Assembly (NCBI GenBank): GCA_046293075.1
Contig: JBKBPL010000001.1
Location: 222,589-286,588 of the forward strand
Direction of reading: 5' to 3'
DNA: 64,000 bases
DNA from: Ga0077530 sp046293075
Lineage (GTDB): Bacteria > Pseudomonadota > Alphaproteobacteria > Rhizobiales > Hyphomicrobiaceae
Shown: in pieces, positions 34,244 to 42,190 of the stretch
Position numbering within the stretch: position 1 is the first letter of the stretch
Layout of the letters: each line of letters opens with the position of its first letter
The notes under the pieces: model-generated
The model's input: only the letters and a program-made list of their open reading frames with translations
The model's database searches: none
What the model was told of the DNA's origin: nothing
Position numbers and translations under genes: made by a program

Positions 34244-34552
34244 ATGGCAAAGTTCGACAAGGCGACGACCACCGAGCTCGAGGCGGCCGCCTTCCGGCGA
34301 CTGGTCGAGCACCTGCGCACGCGCCATGATGTGCAGAACATCGACCTGATGAATCTGGCGGGTTTCTGCCGCAACTGCCTCGCGAACTGGTACCAGGAGG
34401 CGGCACATGCGTCCGGGCATACGCTCAGCAAGGACGAGGCGCGCGAGATCATCTATGGAATGCCCTACAAGGAGTGGCAGGCGACGTATCAGAAGGAAGC
34501 CTCGGCCGAACAGAAGGCCGCCTTCGAGAAGTCCAAGCCGCACAGTCATTGA
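34244..34552 (+). CDS. DUF1244 family protein
   Basis: A 102-residue helical protein with the highly conserved central motif MNLAGFCRNCLANWYQEAA (two Cys, CxxC) and IIYGMPYKEWQA. It is very common in alpha- and gammaproteobacteria and of unknown function, frequently paired with N-formylglutamate amidohydrolase-like genes. AAGGAGC lies about 9 bases before the ATG. The pairing suggests a shared process, but no mechanism can be named. Confidence 0.9.
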   Translation: MAKFDKATTTELEAAAFRRLVEHLRTRHDVQNIDLMNLAGFCRNCLANWYQEAAHASGHTLSKDEAREIIYGMPYKEWQATYQKEASAEQKAAFEKSKPHSH

Positions 34553-34590
34553 GTGTGCAAGTTCACCGAGTGCGATGTTTGCGCGGGAAT

Positions 34591-34617
34591 CCCCTCTCCC
34601 CGCAAGCGGGGAGAGGG
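34591..34617. repeat. GC-rich palindromic repeat (copy 1)
   Basis: CCCTCTCCCCGC, two bases AA, then GCGGGGAGAGGG: a perfect 12-bp stem at 34592-34603 and 34606-34617. It lies between the DUF1244 gene and the Nudix gene, 13 bases before the Nudix ATG, whose ribosome site it may provide (GAGAGGGAG). Related copies occur near 58.5, 58.6, 63.3 and 63.4 kb. Confidence 0.85.
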
Positions 34618-34629
34618 AGATGATCGACC

Positions 34630-35055
34630 ATGCACAAACCCGTTACGCCGCGCCTGTGCACGGACTGTATCGCCGTTGATGCCAAGGGTCGCGTGTTGCT
34701 CATCAAGCGGGGGCATCCGCCGTTCGTCGGGCGGTACGCGCTGCCCGGCGGCTTCGTTGACATCGGCGAGACCGTCGAGGCGGCCTGCCGCCGGGAGCTC
34801 ATGGAGGAAACCGGCGTCAAGGCCGGAAAGCTTCATCTGGTCGGCGTCTATTCCGATCCCAAGCGCGATCCACGCTTTCACTCGGCAGCAGTCGCCTTTC
34901 TGACGCGTGTACGCTCGCCGAAGGTCGTGGCCGGAGACGATGCCGCTGCCGCCGAATGGGTCGAGGACTGGCGCAAGGTCGATCTTGCATTCGACCACAC
35001 CATCATCCTGCGTGACGCCATGCGGCTCTTCGAAAAGCTGTCGGCTGGCCGTTAG
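34630..35055 (+). CDS. Nudix hydrolase
   Basis: A 141-residue Nudix-fold protein with a complete Nudix box GGFVDIGETVEAACRRELMEETGV (starting near residue 39; GX5EX7REVXEEXGU pattern satisfied by G, E, RE, EE and G). The N-terminal CTDCIAV and VLLIKRGHPPFVGRYALPGGF resemble the ADP-ribose/8-oxo-dGTP pyrophosphatase branches; the exact substrate cannot be told. It carries a palindromic repeat in its 5' leader. Confidence 0.9.
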   Translation: MHKPVTPRLCTDCIAVDAKGRVLLIKRGHPPFVGRYALPGGFVDIGETVEAACRRELMEETGVKAGKLHLVGVYSDPKRDPRFHSAAVAFLTRVRSPKVVAGDDAAAAEWVEDWRKVDLAFDHTIILRDAMRLFEKLSAGR

Positions 35056-35130
35056 ACGTGGCCGGAGCTCAGAAACGTGCCGGCCGGCGTCTCCAGCCGG
35101 TGACGGCGCTGTTGCCCGGCGCCTCGGCTC

Positions 35131-35389
35131 CTAGAGGCGCGACCGGAGCAAGGCGAGGCCTGCCACGAGCAGACTGGCCAGCACCAGCCTGTCGTAGCGG
35201 TGATCATCAAGGCGGCGGCACATGCGCTGGCCGATGAAGGCTCCGTCGCAGGAGCGTCGTGGCGACGGTGCCGGGACGCGCGTGCAGCCACAGCACCAGC
35301 GCTGTCATGCCTGTGCCGAAGCCGGCGAGCGCGTTCACGGACCCGCCGGCAAACGCCCCGACAATGATGAGCAGGGTTTCCGCCACCAT
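35131..35389 (-). pseudogene. Decayed TauE/SafE (TSUP) permease, internally deleted
   Basis: Read on the minus strand, an intact ATG at 35389 opens the N-terminal helix of a sulfite-exporter TauE/SafE permease (LLIIVGAFAGGSVNALAGFG, the family start). After about 45 residues the frame changes near 35250. The C-terminal end of the same family then follows in another frame (GQRMCRRLDDHRYDRLVLAS) to a TAG at 35131. A normal protein is about 250 residues, so roughly 150 internal residues are missing. The remnant is an internal deletion with a frame change and cannot make a functional permease. Confidence 0.75.
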
Positions 35390-35506
35390 GAGGGACCTCG
35401 CCACGCGCGGGACGACACGCGGGCGGGGATCACCGCCATGAGAGGGATGGAGAGCGCGAAGCCCGCGTTGGGAAGAACGTGCGCCTCGGACGCGGCAAGG
35501 AAGCCA

Positions 35507-36481
35507 TCAGATCTCGAGGATCAGCTTTCCGGCCACCTGACGCTTGTCGAGCGCCGTGATCGCCTCGCTGATGCGCGCGAGCGGGTAGGTCGCATGGACA
35601 TGCGGCCTGAGCCGGCCTTCGGCACACCAGTTCAGGACCTCGATCATGTTCGCGCGGTGCTGCGCGAGCTCACGCATGATCATCTCGCCCCAGAAGACGC
35701 CGATCGCTGATGCATTCTTGAGCAGGAAGAGATTGAGCGGGATTCTCGGGATGGTGCCTGCCGCAAAGCCGATCACGAGCAGCCGCCCGCCCCAGGCAAT
35801 CGCGCGCAGCGCCGCCTCGGAATAGTCGCCGCCGACGCAATCATAGACGACATCGACGCCCTTGCCGCCCGTCAGCTCGCGCAGCCCTGTCTTGAGGTCG
35901 GTCGTCGCATAGTTCAGGAGATCATCGGCGCCGTGCGCGCGGCAGATCGCAAGTTTCTCCGCACTCGAGGCGACGGCGATCACACGCGCCCCCATGAGCT
36001 TTGCAGTCTCGACGGCGGCAAGGCCGGCGCCGCCGGAAGCGCCGAGCACGGCCACGCTTTCACCGGCCTTGAGCCCGCCGCGGTCCTTGAGGCCGTGCAT
36101 GGCCGTGCCGTAGGTCACGCTGATGCCGGCGGCCGCTGCATCGCTGACGCCGTCGGGGATCGGGATCATGAGCTTGGCGGGCACGGCGACCTTCTCGCGC
36201 GCCCCGCCCCAGCCGATGTAGCCGCACACGCGCTGGCCGGGTCTGAGATCGCCGACGCCCGTGCCTACAGCCTCGACGACACCCGCTATCTCGGCTGCGG
36301 GAGAGAAGGGGAGGTCCGGCTTGAACTGGTACTTGCCGCGCGTGATCAGTGTATCGAGGAAGTTGAGAGCAGCCGCGCAGACCCGCACCACGACCTCGTC
36401 GGGTCCAGGCATAGGATCGGCGATGTCCTCGATGACAATCGCCTCGGGTCCATCCAGTGACTTGCACAAGGCGGCCTTCAT
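35507..36481 (-). CDS. NADPH:quinone oxidoreductase family protein (zinc-independent MDR)
   Basis: A 324-residue medium-chain dehydrogenase/reductase. The start MKAALCKSLDGPEAIVIEDI follows AGGAGGTG at good spacing. Features are the GroES-like N-terminal domain (AAALNFLDTLITRGKYQ), the NADP-binding GASGGAGLAAVETAKLMGARVIA (near residue 150) and the YDCVGG segment. The catalytic zinc Cys/His set of alcohol dehydrogenases is absent, as in quinone reductases. It probably reduces quinones or enones with NADPH; physiological substrate unknown. It is divergent from the RNA methyltransferase, with 51 bases between starts. Confidence 0.87.
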   Translation of the reverse strand: MKAALCKSLDGPEAIVIEDIADPMPGPDEVVVRVCAAALNFLDTLITRGKYQFKPDLPFSPAAEIAGVVEAVGTGVGDLRPGQRVCGYIGWGGAREKVAVPAKLMIPIPDGVSDAAAAGISVTYGTAMHGLKDRGGLKAGESVAVLGASGGAGLAAVETAKLMGARVIAVASSAEKLAICRAHGADDLLNYATTDLKTGLRELTGGKGVDVVYDCVGGDYSEAALRAIAWGGRLLVIGFAAGTIPRIPLNLFLLKNASAIGVFWGEMIMRELAQHRANMIEVLNWCAEGRLRPHVHATYPLARISEAITALDKRQVAGKLILEI

Positions 36482-36532
36482 GTGACACCTCCTCAGCGCG
36501 TTTTGAGCCCTCCGACCGGGAGCGCCCCTATC

Positions 36533-37090
36533 ATGAGCCCGATCCCAGCTCCGCCCGTGAACCGTGGCTACTTTGCCATTGGGGCCGAGCGCATATCGAA
36601 GAGCCTCAACATTGGCAACCTGATGCGCTCGGCGCATGGCTTCGGCGCGAGCTTCACTTTTACGGTTGGCGCAACCTATCAGGCGCGCGAGGCCGCGGCA
36701 GATACCTCAAAGGGCCTCCAGCATCTGCCACACTACAACTGGGCGCGTCTCGAGGACATGGTCTTGCCGCAGGGCTGCCGACTGGTCGGCATCGAGCTGA
36801 TCGAAGGAGCGATCGACCTCCCGAGCTTCCGCCATCCGCTGCGCGCAGCCTACGTCCTCGGACCGGAGCGGGGCTCGCTGTCGCCGCAGATGCTTGCCCG
36901 TTGTGACTACACCGTCAAAATACCGACCACGTTCTGCATCAATGTGGCCATGGCGGGGGCCATCGTCATGTATGATCGCGTTCGTTCACTTGGCCGATTC
37001 GCGGCGCGGCCCGTGAGCGAGGGAGGGCCCGCGACCGGTCCCGAGCCGCATGTGCAAGGTGGTCGCGTCGTGCGCCGGGAGGGGCGATGA
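36533..37090 (+). CDS. TrmH-family (SpoU) RNA methyltransferase
   Basis: A 185-residue single-domain SPOUT methyltransferase. Motifs are SKSLNIGNLMRSAHGFGA (motif 1, near residue 27), YVLGPERGSLSPQMLARCD (motif 2) and IPTTFCINVAMAGAIVMYDR (motif 3). The usual N-terminal RNA-binding domain is missing, as in small TrmL-like proteins, and a Pro/Gly-rich, basic tail of about 30 residues follows. It probably ribose-methylates a tRNA or rRNA nucleotide; the target cannot be read from the sequence. Confidence 0.85.
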   Translation: MSPIPAPPVNRGYFAIGAERISKSLNIGNLMRSAHGFGASFTFTVGATYQAREAAADTSKGLQHLPHYNWARLEDMVLPQGCRLVGIELIEGAIDLPSFRHPLRAAYVLGPERGSLSPQMLARCDYTVKIPTTFCINVAMAGAIVMYDRVRSLGRFAARPVSEGGPATGPEPHVQGGRVVRREGR

Positions 37091-37132
37091 TCCGTCAGCG
37101 CGTGAAGTGCGCCGTCAGAGCGCAGGACGAGA

Positions 37133-37684
37133 ATGGAGACTAGCAGGCTCATGTCTTATCGGGGAGGATGGACGCGCGCGATCGTCTTGCGCGCCGCTGC
37201 GGCCGCCGCGGGCGTGGCGCTCGCCGGCAGCATCGCGCTCGCACAGACCGTCAAATCCATCGGCACGTTCTCGAGCTGGACGGCCTTCACGCACGGGGAA
37301 GGCGCGAGCCTCCTGTGTTTTGCGACGGCGCAGCCAACCAAGCAGGAGCCGGCCGGCGCCAAGCGGAGCCCGGCATTCGTCTATGTCTCGAGCTGGCCGA
37401 AGGACGGGGTCAAGGCCGAGGTCAGCGTACGCGTCGGCTATCCTCTGCGCGGCGGCAGCGAGGTGACGATGACGATCGGCACCGCGAGTTTCAAGCTGTT
37501 CGCTCACGGCGACCGCGCCTATGTCGCCGATGCGGGCGAGGAACTGAAGCTTCTCGACGCCATGCGCAAGGGCGCGACGATGACCGTCGTCGGCACGTCC
37601 GAGCGCGGCACGACGACGACGGACACGTACTCGCTCGCCGGCATCTCGCAGGCGCTCCAGGCGGTCGCGACGAACTGCAAATAG
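37133..37684 (+). CDS. Invasion-associated locus B (IalB) family periplasmic protein
   Basis: A 183-residue protein with a signal peptide (about residues 12-38, ending SIALAQ) and an IalB domain: FSSWTAFTHGEG, LCFATAQPTKQEP, VSSWPKDGVKAEVSVRVGYPLR and FKLFAHGDRAYV. One Cys near residue 62 and one at the end could form a disulfide. The family is widespread and often duplicated in Hyphomicrobiales; apart from a role in Bartonella erythrocyte invasion, function is unclear. AGGAC precedes the ATG; an in-frame ATG at 37151 is the alternative start. Confidence 0.86.
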   Translation: METSRLMSYRGGWTRAIVLRAAAAAAGVALAGSIALAQTVKSIGTFSSWTAFTHGEGASLLCFATAQPTKQEPAGAKRSPAFVYVSSWPKDGVKAEVSVRVGYPLRGGSEVTMTIGTASFKLFAHGDRAYVADAGEELKLLDAMRKGATMTVVGTSERGTTTTDTYSLAGISQALQAVATNCK

Positions 37685-37688
37685 GGCG

Positions 37689-38297
37689 CTAAGATCCGGC
37701 CGGCTCTGCCTTCAGCCGCGCGATCGTCGGCAGCAGATTGCGCTCGAGCACCTGGCGCGTGATCGGGCCGACGTGCTTGTAGGCAACGCGCCCCTTGCCA
37801 TCGATGATGAACGTCTCGGGCATCCCGTAGACTCCCCACTCGATCGCCGTGCGCCCCGTCGTGTCGGCGCCAAGGGCCGCGAAAGGATTGCCATAGCGGC
37901 CGAGGAACCGGCGCGCATTCGCCGGTGCATCCTTATAGTTCACGCCGACCACCGGCACTTTGGCCTTTTGAGCGAGCTCGATCAGCAGCGGGTGCTCCTC
38001 CACGCAGGGGAGACACCACGAGGCCCAGAAGTTGACGACCGTGACTTCCCCTTTTTGCAGCGCGTCGGAGGTGAGCAGGGGCACCGCACGCCGGCCCTCC
38101 TGAAGGCCCTCGATCTCGGTGAGCGCAAGGGTCGGGGCTGGCTTGCCGATCAGCGCCGAGGGCAGCTTCGAGGGATCGCCCTTGGTCAGCGCGAACGCGA
38201 ACATCACGGCCATGGCACCGAACAGCACCAGCGGCACCAGGATCAGTAGCGGGCGCCGTCGGCGCAGCGCCGGGGCCACAGTCGCCTGCTCGGTCAT
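37689..38297 (-). CDS. ccmG: Cytochrome c biogenesis thioredoxin CcmG/DsbE
   Basis: A 202-residue membrane-anchored thioredoxin-fold protein. One N-terminal transmembrane helix (about residues 16-38) precedes a periplasmic domain with the active site WASWCLPCVEEHP (near residue 97) and the CcmG features VVGVNYKDAP and VYGMPETFIIDGKG. It keeps apocytochrome c or CcmH thiols reduced for heme ligation. Its ATG overlaps the ccmD stop by 4 bases. It is the last gene of a ccmC-ccmD-ccmG operon. Confidence 0.94.
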   Translation of the reverse strand: MTEQATVAPALRRRRPLLILVPLVLFGAMAVMFAFALTKGDPSKLPSALIGKPAPTLALTEIEGLQEGRRAVPLLTSDALQKGEVTVVNFWASWCLPCVEEHPLLIELAQKAKVPVVGVNYKDAPANARRFLGRYGNPFAALGADTTGRTAIEWGVYGMPETFIIDGKGRVAYKHVGPITRQVLERNLLPTIARLKAEPAGS

Positions 38298-38470
38298 GGC
38301 CGGGCGTCCTCCACACGCGAGCGGCGGCGTATGCCCTGTGCTTCGAGCGCCTCGAGCGCGCGCCGGTGGCGCCGACCGTCGAGGACGAGCCACGCGATAA
38401 GCCCGATCATCACGGCGGCGACGACGGCATAGGACGCGATGATGAAGGCGGCGTGCGGTCCGAGGTCCAT
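38294..38470 (-). CDS. ccmD: Heme exporter protein CcmD
   Basis: A 58-residue single-helix membrane protein reading MDLGPHAAFIIASYAVVAAV at its start, with the family's GPHxxFIxxSY motif, a hydrophobic segment of about 20 residues and a basic Arg-rich tail (LDGRRHRRALEALE). CcmD helps release holo-CcmE from the CcmABC complex. It lies between ccmC (6 bases upstream) and ccmG (4-base overlap). Confidence 0.92.
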   Translation of the reverse strand: MDLGPHAAFIIASYAVVAAVMIGLIAWLVLDGRRHRRALEALEAQGIRRRSRVEDARP

Positions 38471-38476
38471 GGCGGC

Positions 38477-39241
38477 TCAGCCTTTCGCACCAGCTGCCAT
38501 GCTTGCGCCGGCGGGGCTTACGTGGGCGAGCGTCACGGCCTTGACGCGGCGGCGCAGGATCTCATTGCGCATAGCCATCAAATGCATCGCGATAAAGGCA
38601 AGGCCGAGGCCCGCGGCCATGACAAGGAGCGGTATCAGGATCGAAACGTGAATGCTCGGGCCGCCGACGCGCAGCACGCTCGCGGGCTGGTGCAGCGTGT
38701 TCCACCAGTCCACCGAGAACTTGATGATCGGCAGCAGCACGACGCCGCAGAGCGCGAGGATTGCGGTCAGCCGGCCGGCCAGCGTCTCGTCATCGAGTGA
38801 GGAGCGCAATGCCATCAGCCCGAGATAGAGGAAGAAGAGGATCAGTACGGAGGTGAGACGCGCATCCCACACCCAGTAGGCGCCCCACATCGGCCGGCCC
38901 CAGAGCGCGCCTGTGACGAGGGCGAGGAAGGTGAACGCGGCGCCGAGCGGCACGGCCGCCTTGGCGGAGACATCGGCGAGGGGATGGCGGAAGACCAGGA
39001 GCCCGAAGCTCGAGATCGCGACCAGCAGGTAGACGCCCATGGCCAGCCATGCGGAGGGCACGTGAATGAACATGATCTTGACGGTGTGGCCCTGCTGGTA
39101 GTCCGGGGGGGCCGAGAAGAACGCGAGGTAGAGCCCGAGGATGATGAGCGCAGTCGCGAGGCCGCCGACCCAGGGCAGCACGGTCGCGCTCAGCGACATG
39201 AAGCGGGTCGGATTGGCGAGGCTCTGGGCGGTCGTCTGCAT
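38477..39241 (-). CDS. ccmC: Heme ABC transporter permease CcmC
   Basis: A 254-residue integral membrane protein with six helices. It has the tryptophan-rich heme-handling loop WGRPMWGAYWVWDARLTS near residue 120 and conserved periplasmic His residues (MFIHVPSAW near 58 and NTLHQPASV near 185). CcmC loads heme onto CcmE in system I cytochrome c maturation. It starts the minus-strand ccmCDG operon. ccmA and ccmB are at 7.4-8.7 kb instead of directly upstream. ccmE, ccmF and ccmH are not in the window. Confidence 0.95.
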   Translation of the reverse strand: MQTTAQSLANPTRFMSLSATVLPWVGGLATALIILGLYLAFFSAPPDYQQGHTVKIMFIHVPSAWLAMGVYLLVAISSFGLLVFRHPLADVSAKAAVPLGAAFTFLALVTGALWGRPMWGAYWVWDARLTSVLILFFLYLGLMALRSSLDDETLAGRLTAILALCGVVLLPIIKFSVDWWNTLHQPASVLRVGGPSIHVSILIPLLVMAAGLGLAFIAMHLMAMRNEILRRRVKAVTLAHVSPAGASMAAGAKG

Positions 39242-39323
39242 GGCGATGACTTCGTCGTCTTAGAGAGCATTGGATCGTCGGACAAGCCGGCGCGGCTCTC
39301 GCGCGCCCACTCCCGCCAAGGGC

Positions 39324-40814
39324 TCAGCCCGCGACGACCGGCTTCAGCGCCTCGATGAGGAGGCGCACCTGGACCTCCTCGTCGCTCACGGCGAGCTGGG
39401 CGGCGAACCAGTCCTGCACCATGCGGCAGACCCGCTCGGGGGCTGCGCGAGCGAGCGAGCGGGCATCCGAGAAGAGCTGAAGGTCGGTCGGGCTCCAGCC
39501 GCGCTTGGCGAGCTGCATGGCAAGCTGGTCGTAATCCTCGCGCGTCGGCTGGCTGTGCCTCGACGGCGTCCGGCGGCCCTCGGCGATGGCTGAGAAGATG
39601 GCCGCCGCCTGCTGCTGCAGCGCGGGCGTATGCTCGGAGGCCCGCGTCAGCTCGACAATCAGCGGGTATGTTTCGCCCTGCGAAATGAAGCCATAGCACG
39701 CGTCGACGCTATGCCGGGACAGCCGCTCGAGATTCTGGAGGAACGTCGTGGCCACCGATTTCAGATGCTGCGGGCTCGCGGAGAGAGCGTCGGTGACGTG
39801 CTTGCGGCGGAGCGCGACAAGCTGCTCGGCCAGATGCTGGGCAATTGCCGTGTCGGCCTTCCCCTCGCCCTTAAGACGCGCGGTATCGCGCACGCGCTCC
39901 TGGTACCAGTCCGGGAATTCGGCTTTGAGCAATTGCCAGAGCGCTGCACGCTGGAACTGGCGATCGACCTCGGCGGGATCGCTGGCGTAGCCGGCCGCGA
40001 CCTCGGGCGACTTGCGGGGCTCGGGAGCAGCCGTCACGAGCGGCGGCGCCGACGCTTGAGGGGCGGCGGCAGACGAGATGCGGTTGACGATCGGATCGAG
40101 CTGGCCGGTGGCGTGCAGAGCGAACACGCCGCCGCCCAAGAGCGCGAGGAGCACGACTGCCGCTATGGCGATCTTGGGAAGGCGGCGGCGCGGCGGCTCG
40201 TCGGCCCACGCATCGTCGTCGGGCGCGCCTGGCGGGGGGGAACTGCCGGTGGTCTGCTGGGGGCCGCGCGCGGCGGGCGTCAGCTCCGGCCGCGCCGGGC
40301 TCGCCCCTGTCTGGCGGCCAGCCGGTCCGCCGGTGCCGGCCTGAAGAGCGGCGGCGTCGCGGGCCCGGCGCGCTGATTCCTCGCGCCGCGCGGCTTCGGC
40401 GGCGATGACCTCGCGCGGACTTGTGATGCGGTCCGCTTTGTCTGGCGGGCTGGCATCCCGGCCGGAGGGCTCGCTGCCGCGTAGGGTGGCCTGCCGGCGC
40501 GCTTCGGCCTCCGCCCTGGGATCCTTGGTCCCCGACGCGGCGTGGGCGGCGTCGGCCGGGCGCGCTTGGTTTTGCGCCGGCGAAGGGCCCTGCGCAGGTG
40601 GCTGTGGCGGACCGGCCGGAGGGGACGTTTCCGGGGGCTTGGGGAAGGCTTCCGATGCCGGTTTCCAGTCCGCAAATCCTTGACGCCAAACAAGATCGGT
40701 CGGCAGCAGATAGCCGAGCTCGATGATCTTGTTCATCTCGGTGGCGGTGATCGGACCATGCTGCTGCCCGTCGCGCGCCAGATACCATTCAACGGATTGA
40801 TCGGCCTGCGACAT
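39324..40814 (-). CDS. GYF_2 (DUF4339) domain membrane protein
   Basis: A 496-residue protein in three parts. The N-terminal GYF_2 domain (about residues 9-60) reads WYLARDGQQHGPITATEM and LVWRQGFADWKPASE. A long Pro/Ala/Arg-rich, low-complexity segment (about 65-215) leads to one transmembrane helix (about 217-238). The C-terminal helical domain of about 240 residues has two Cys (SVDACYGF and RVCRMV) and no named family that I recognise. The layout suggests a cytoplasmic peptide-binding domain tethered to a periplasmic helical domain. Function unknown. Confidence 0.78.
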   Translation of the reverse strand: MSQADQSVEWYLARDGQQHGPITATEMNKIIELGYLLPTDLVWRQGFADWKPASEAFPKPPETSPPAGPPQPPAQGPSPAQNQARPADAAHAASGTKDPRAEAEARRQATLRGSEPSGRDASPPDKADRITSPREVIAAEAARREESARRARDAAALQAGTGGPAGRQTGASPARPELTPAARGPQQTTGSSPPPGAPDDDAWADEPPRRRLPKIAIAAVVLLALLGGGVFALHATGQLDPIVNRISSAAAPQASAPPLVTAAPEPRKSPEVAAGYASDPAEVDRQFQRAALWQLLKAEFPDWYQERVRDTARLKGEGKADTAIAQHLAEQLVALRRKHVTDALSASPQHLKSVATTFLQNLERLSRHSVDACYGFISQGETYPLIVELTRASEHTPALQQQAAAIFSAIAEGRRTPSRHSQPTREDYDQLAMQLAKRGWSPTDLQLFSDARSLARAAPERVCRMVQDWFAAQLAVSDEEVQVRLLIEALKPVVAG

Positions 40815-41053
40815 GAGTTCCGTCGTTCCCGCGGTGCTGATAGCCGGTCATGCTCGGTTCGGTGGCGCGCTCCAGAGGCCCAGAACGAACGCGGCCCGCG
40901 CGTGCCCGTAATACCACACCTTCGGACGCATCGTCGCCCATTGCGGCAAAATTCAGAGCTTTGCCGCCGGCGCGGTCATCCGTCGCCCGCCGAAGCACAC
41001 GCGCGCTCCGCCTCATACTAGGCGCCGACCGCGGCAATCAAGTGGCAGAGGTC

Positions 41054-41446
41054 TCAGGTTGCATCCTTGAATTGTGCATCGACTGGCACCTGGTAGGCGT
41101 TCGCCAGGCGGTTCGTCATGTTGGCGAGCCCAACGACGGCATAGAGCTCGTTGATCTGGGCTTCCGTGGCACCCTTGGCGCGCGCCGCCGCGGTGTGCGA
41201 GGCCATGCAGTACTCACAGTTGTTGGTGATCGAGACAGCGACATAGATGAGCTCCTTGGTCAGCGGATCGAGATGGCCCGGTCCCATGATCGCCTTGAGG
41301 CTCTCCCAGGTGTGCTTCAGCATGCGCGGCTCGTGCGCGAGGTAGCGCCAGAAGTTGTTGACGGTCTCAACCTTGCGCGTGGTCTTGATGTCCTCGAAGA
41401 CGGCGCGCACCTCTGCGCTTGCAGTGTGGGGATCGACGGGCTTCAT
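41054..41446 (-). CDS. Carboxymuconolactone decarboxylase/AhpD-like protein
   Basis: A 130-residue helical protein of the CMD family with the redox motif NNCEYCMASHTAAAR near residue 80 (CxxC followed by His, with a Glu upstream in TKELIYVAVS). This is the AhpD-type active site seen in alkylhydroperoxidase-like proteins rather than in true decarboxylases. It would be cytoplasmic and probably acts in peroxide or thiol redox chemistry. GGGAGC precedes the ATG at 41446. It is divergent from the NTF2-like gene. Confidence 0.87.
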   Translation of the reverse strand: MKPVDPHTASAEVRAVFEDIKTTRKVETVNNFWRYLAHEPRMLKHTWESLKAIMGPGHLDPLTKELIYVAVSITNNCEYCMASHTAAARAKGATEAQINELYAVVGLANMTNRLANAYQVPVDAQFKDAT

Positions 41447-41534
41447 TCGGGGCTCCCTTGGGGTTCTGAACGGGCCACGAATGTCCCGCAGAGCCTTGGC
41501 GGGCGTCAACCAGCGCGCACGTGGGGGTCATGTC

Positions 41535-41933
41535 ATGAGCGGGCGGGTTGCCAACATCGCCGGAAATCCTGAAGCGGCGGCACTCGAGGTGCTCGATCGG
41601 CACATGGCCGCGCTGAATGCGCGAGACGCCGCGGCGCTCGCTGAAACGCTCCATTTTCCGCACTATCGGCTGGCCGGCACACACATGCGGATCTGGGAAG
41701 GTCCCGAGCGCTACTTCGATGACTTTCGCGCGCGGGCCGGTGGTGACTGGCACCACAGCGCCTGGGACTTCCGCAAGGTCATCGCGGCGGCGGCGGACAA
41801 GGTGCACCTCGACGTGCAGTTCACGCGCTATCGCGCCGACGGCTCGCCGATCGCCAGCTACCGCTCGATCTGGGTGGTCACGCGCATCAGTGGGCGCTGG
41901 GCGGCGCAGCTGCGCTCGAGCTTTGCGCCCTGA
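41535..41933 (+). CDS. NTF2-like (SnoaL-type) protein
   Basis: A 132-residue single-domain protein with the cone-like NTF2 pattern: an N-terminal helix (LEVLDRHMAALNARDAAALAE), then RIWEGPERYFDDF and a set of beta strands ending SYRSIWVVTRISGRWAAQLRSS. The fold is used for ketosteroid-isomerase-like, dehydratase and binding roles. No catalytic set can be named, so the activity is unknown. The ATG at 41535 begins 88 bases from the divergent AhpD-like start. Confidence 0.75.
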   Translation: MSGRVANIAGNPEAAALEVLDRHMAALNARDAAALAETLHFPHYRLAGTHMRIWEGPERYFDDFRARAGGDWHHSAWDFRKVIAAAADKVHLDVQFTRYRADGSPIASYRSIWVVTRISGRWAAQLRSSFAP

Positions 41934-42091
41934 GCGCCGGCCCGCGGCCGCACGGACAGCCTGCAAGAGCGCGCCAACCGCGCGGCCTGATCGGCATACG
42001 CACGATCCTCGTCCGCGCCGCCCTCGTGCGACCGCGTTGGCGCCATTTTGCTCAATCCACTGGCGCGCCACTGGAATTTGCGATTCTGAAA

Positions 42092-42120
42092 TTGACGTAT
42101 GTCCATACGAATGCAATTTT
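42092..42120 (+). promoter_or_regulatory. Candidate promoter with inverted repeat, upstream of the D-glutamate/oxoproline operon
   Basis: A TTGACG -35-like hexamer (42092-42097) with a weak AATTTT at 42115-42120 (spacing 17). CGTATG-TC-CATACG (42096-42109) is a perfect 6+6 inverted repeat covering the spacer. That repeat resembles GntR-family (FCD-type) operators of the GTATG-N-CATAC kind. The region is locally AT-rich. The first gene, the DUF1445 protein, starts at 42191. Confidence 0.45.
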
Positions 42121-42190
42121 GTGGCCGCCGCGTGATGCACGGCTGGAGCAGCCGGCGCACGGGGACAAGAAGGGTCTGGGGAGGCCTCAT

